64,000 nt of DNA, taken from positions 101,501-165,500 of the forward strand of contig NZ_JAHCDK010000006.1 of assembly GCF_018413465.1 (NCBI RefSeq), in the 5' to 3' direction. Below, in pieces: positions 62,852 to 64,000 of the stretch; the first letter of the stretch is position 1; each line of letters starts with the position of its first letter. Source of the DNA: Flavobacterium sp. CYK-55. Lineage in GTDB: Bacteria > Bacteroidota > Bacteroidia > Flavobacteriales > Flavobacteriaceae. A program made the translations under genes and the position numbers. A model generated the notes under the pieces. The model saw nothing but the letters and a program-made list of their open reading frames with translations, did not search any database and was not told the origin of the DNA.

Positions 62852-63841
62852 TTATGGGTTAATAGCCGGACAGTTACAGTGGTATTTTTCTGGCTGACAG
62901 AATAGATTCATACCCAGGGTAATTTGGTGAAAACCACCGTTGTCAAACCGCACAGCTCCAGTAACTACTGAATAAGTGTAGGCCAACATAAAGTTTTGAT
63001 AATTAAAACCGATGATTGGCGTGATGTATTGGAGTTTCTGTGTTTTGGTGGTTCCGCTCTGAACATAATCAGCACCGTCTAAACTTCTTCGATAAGATAA
63101 TCCACCCCAAATTCTGCCCATGTCTAATTGCTTATATGCTTTTAGATTGATATCAAAGGTTTTCTCTTTGGTTTCGTTTACTGACTGAAACATTACAGAT
63201 GGTTCCCAAAGTATTCCATCTTCATTACCAAACACATATCCTGCATTGATAATAAATTTACGAATGTCATCTGACTCGTATTCTGAGTATATTTTTCTTC
63301 TGGTTTCAATCGCATTCTTTACCGTTGCATGAATATAAAACTCTAAATAGTTATATGACATACCAAAGTCAACGTTGAAATAAGAATATTTCTGAACAAT
63401 ATTGCCAACATAAGGATCAAACTCACGAAACTCACTCTCATCTAATGAACTTTGCGTAAGTCCGGCACTCATACCAAATGACAATTGATTCAAATCAACC
63501 ATATCTCGCGAAAACATAATATGGTGTGCATAAGTAGCTTTGATTCCTTTTTGTGAGTGGAAACCGTTTTTGTCGTTATAAACAATAACTCCGGCACCGG
63601 ATTGTTCACCGATTTTTCCGTTAAAACTTAATGTTTGCAATGCAGGCGCATCTTTTTGTCCGAACCATTGTTGACGAGCAGTTACTCTAAGTTTAGCACA
63701 ATTGGCGGCACCGGCCATTGAAGGATGCAATAAATAATAGTTGTCTGATAAGTAATCTGAATATACAGCTATTCCCTCTTGTGAGAAAGTTACCTGCGAA
63801 GCCAATACTGCAATGAACAACAATAATTTCTTAATACTCAT
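62852..63841 (-). CDS. PorP/SprF family type IX secretion membrane protein
   Basis: A 329-residue outer-membrane protein with signal peptide MSIKKLLLFIAVLASQVTFS. Family features: YSDYLSDNYYLLHPSMAGAANCAKLRVTARQQW at the start of the mature part, GAGVIVYNDKNGFHSQKGI, ISFGMSAGL-like strands and a terminal strand HQITLGMNLFCQPEKYHC. PorP/SprF-type proteins pair with large T9SS type B cargo proteins and help their export or surface attachment. The cargo gene ends seven bases upstream of its start. Confidence 0.9.
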   Translation of the reverse strand: MSIKKLLLFIAVLASQVTFSQEGIAVYSDYLSDNYYLLHPSMAGAANCAKLRVTARQQWFGQKDAPALQTLSFNGKIGEQSGAGVIVYNDKNGFHSQKGIKATYAHHIMFSRDMVDLNQLSFGMSAGLTQSSLDESEFREFDPYVGNIVQKYSYFNVDFGMSYNYLEFYIHATVKNAIETRRKIYSEYESDDIRKFIINAGYVFGNEDGILWEPSVMFQSVNETKEKTFDINLKAYKQLDMGRIWGGLSYRRSLDGADYVQSGTTKTQKLQYITPIIGFNYQNFMLAYTYSVVTGAVRFDNGGFHQITLGMNLFCQPEKYHCNCPAINP

Positions 63842-63848
63842 TTTGTTT

Positions 63849-64000
63849 TTATCGTTTAAGTGAAAAATGGGACTTAAATTTTCTATCTACACCGTTTTCT
63901 TTATAAGATACCTCAAACCAGTAATCGGTGGCCGGAACCGGTGTTCCATCTATGGTTCCATCCCAGCCCTCGCCTGACGGCATAATTTCTTTCACCAATT
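63849..64000 (-). CDS. C-terminal end of a T9SS type B sorting domain protein (partial)
   Basis: The last 50 codons of a gene that runs off the window. The protein ends EGWDGTIDGTPVPATDYWFE, then VSYKENG and FKSHFSLKR, the signature of the gliding-motility-associated (type B) C-terminal T9SS domain. It is directly upstream of porP/sprF, the usual arrangement of a SprB-like adhesin and its partner. The size and function of the rest cannot be seen. Confidence 0.85.
   Translation of the reverse strand, partial: LVKEIMPSGEGWDGTIDGTPVPATDYWFEVSYKENGVDRKFKSHFSLKR

Overview
The window looks like chromosomal DNA from a member of the Flavobacteriaceae (phylum Bacteroidota), plausibly Flavobacterium or a close relative. 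Three things support this. There are several type IX secretion (T9SS) components and cargo proteins: a plug-type protein, PorP/SprF, and type A and type B sorting domains. Many genes are preceded by the Bacteroidota promoter form, TTG about 16-20 nt ahead of TAnnTTTG. The gene families are typical of the group (DUF6089, DUF5103, S46 peptidase, paired OmpH genes after bamA, FolK-deoxynucleoside kinase fusion). No rRNA, CRISPR array, integrase, transposase or prophage was seen. This is mostly core chromosome with a few accessory stretches.

Layout. 1-4.5 kb: a type-I-like export operon (ABC protein with a degenerate ATPase domain, HlyD adaptor, TolC channel). 4.5-9.3 kb: CoA-transferase/hydrolase, divergent map-methyltransferase pair, T9SS plug protein, apaG. 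9.3-16 kb: pruA, a T9SS cargo protein, rsmG, fatty acid desaturase, aspartate-type aminotransferase, Crp-like regulator. 16-21 kb: the most accessory part, with an orphan conserved gene behind a seven-unit 11-nt periodic array, a TPR-LuxR regulator behind a NarL-like cluster of GGGTAGT sites, and a six-gene redox/stress operon (pirin, GNAT, OsmC, YjdI, small membrane protein, flavin reductase). 21-26 kb: a lipoprotein and a large FG-GAP T9SS cargo protein. 26-33 kb: fabD, galE, a DegT aminotransferase, kdtA and an S46 dipeptidyl-peptidase. 33-44 kb: a tiny Ala/Glu/Pro lipoprotein, tRNA-Leu and tRNA-Gly, mutS, DUF1573, a TrmH-type methyltransferase, folK-dNK, sppA, an AsmA protein and DUF2797. 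44-48 kb: a GH3 protein, a 42-residue lipoprotein and an outer-membrane barrel. 48-54 kb: tig-clpP-clpX, a holin-like membrane protein, an alpha/beta hydrolase and pdxJ. 54-64 kb: a CBS protein, NAD kinase, then an envelope-biogenesis cluster (DUF6089, uppS, bamA, two ompH genes, murI), gamma carbonic anhydrase, and porP/sprF next to the end of a T9SS type B cargo gene.

The genes combine into recognisable programmes: envelope building (uppS, bamA, two ompH, murI, kdtA, galE), protein quality control (tig-clpP-clpX, sppA, map), T9SS/gliding export, and a stress operon whose neighbouring LuxR regulator has its own clustered operator sites.

The least explained signals are non-coding: (i) the 11-nt periodic array at 16186-16262 in front of an orphan gene; (ii) a family of structured repeats that start directly at gene stop codons, always with the same polarity relative to the gene they follow; (iii) mirrored 8-nt periodic units flanking the shared fabD/galE terminator; (iv) the GGGTAGT operator cluster. 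All calls were made by reading the sequence; no database search was run.
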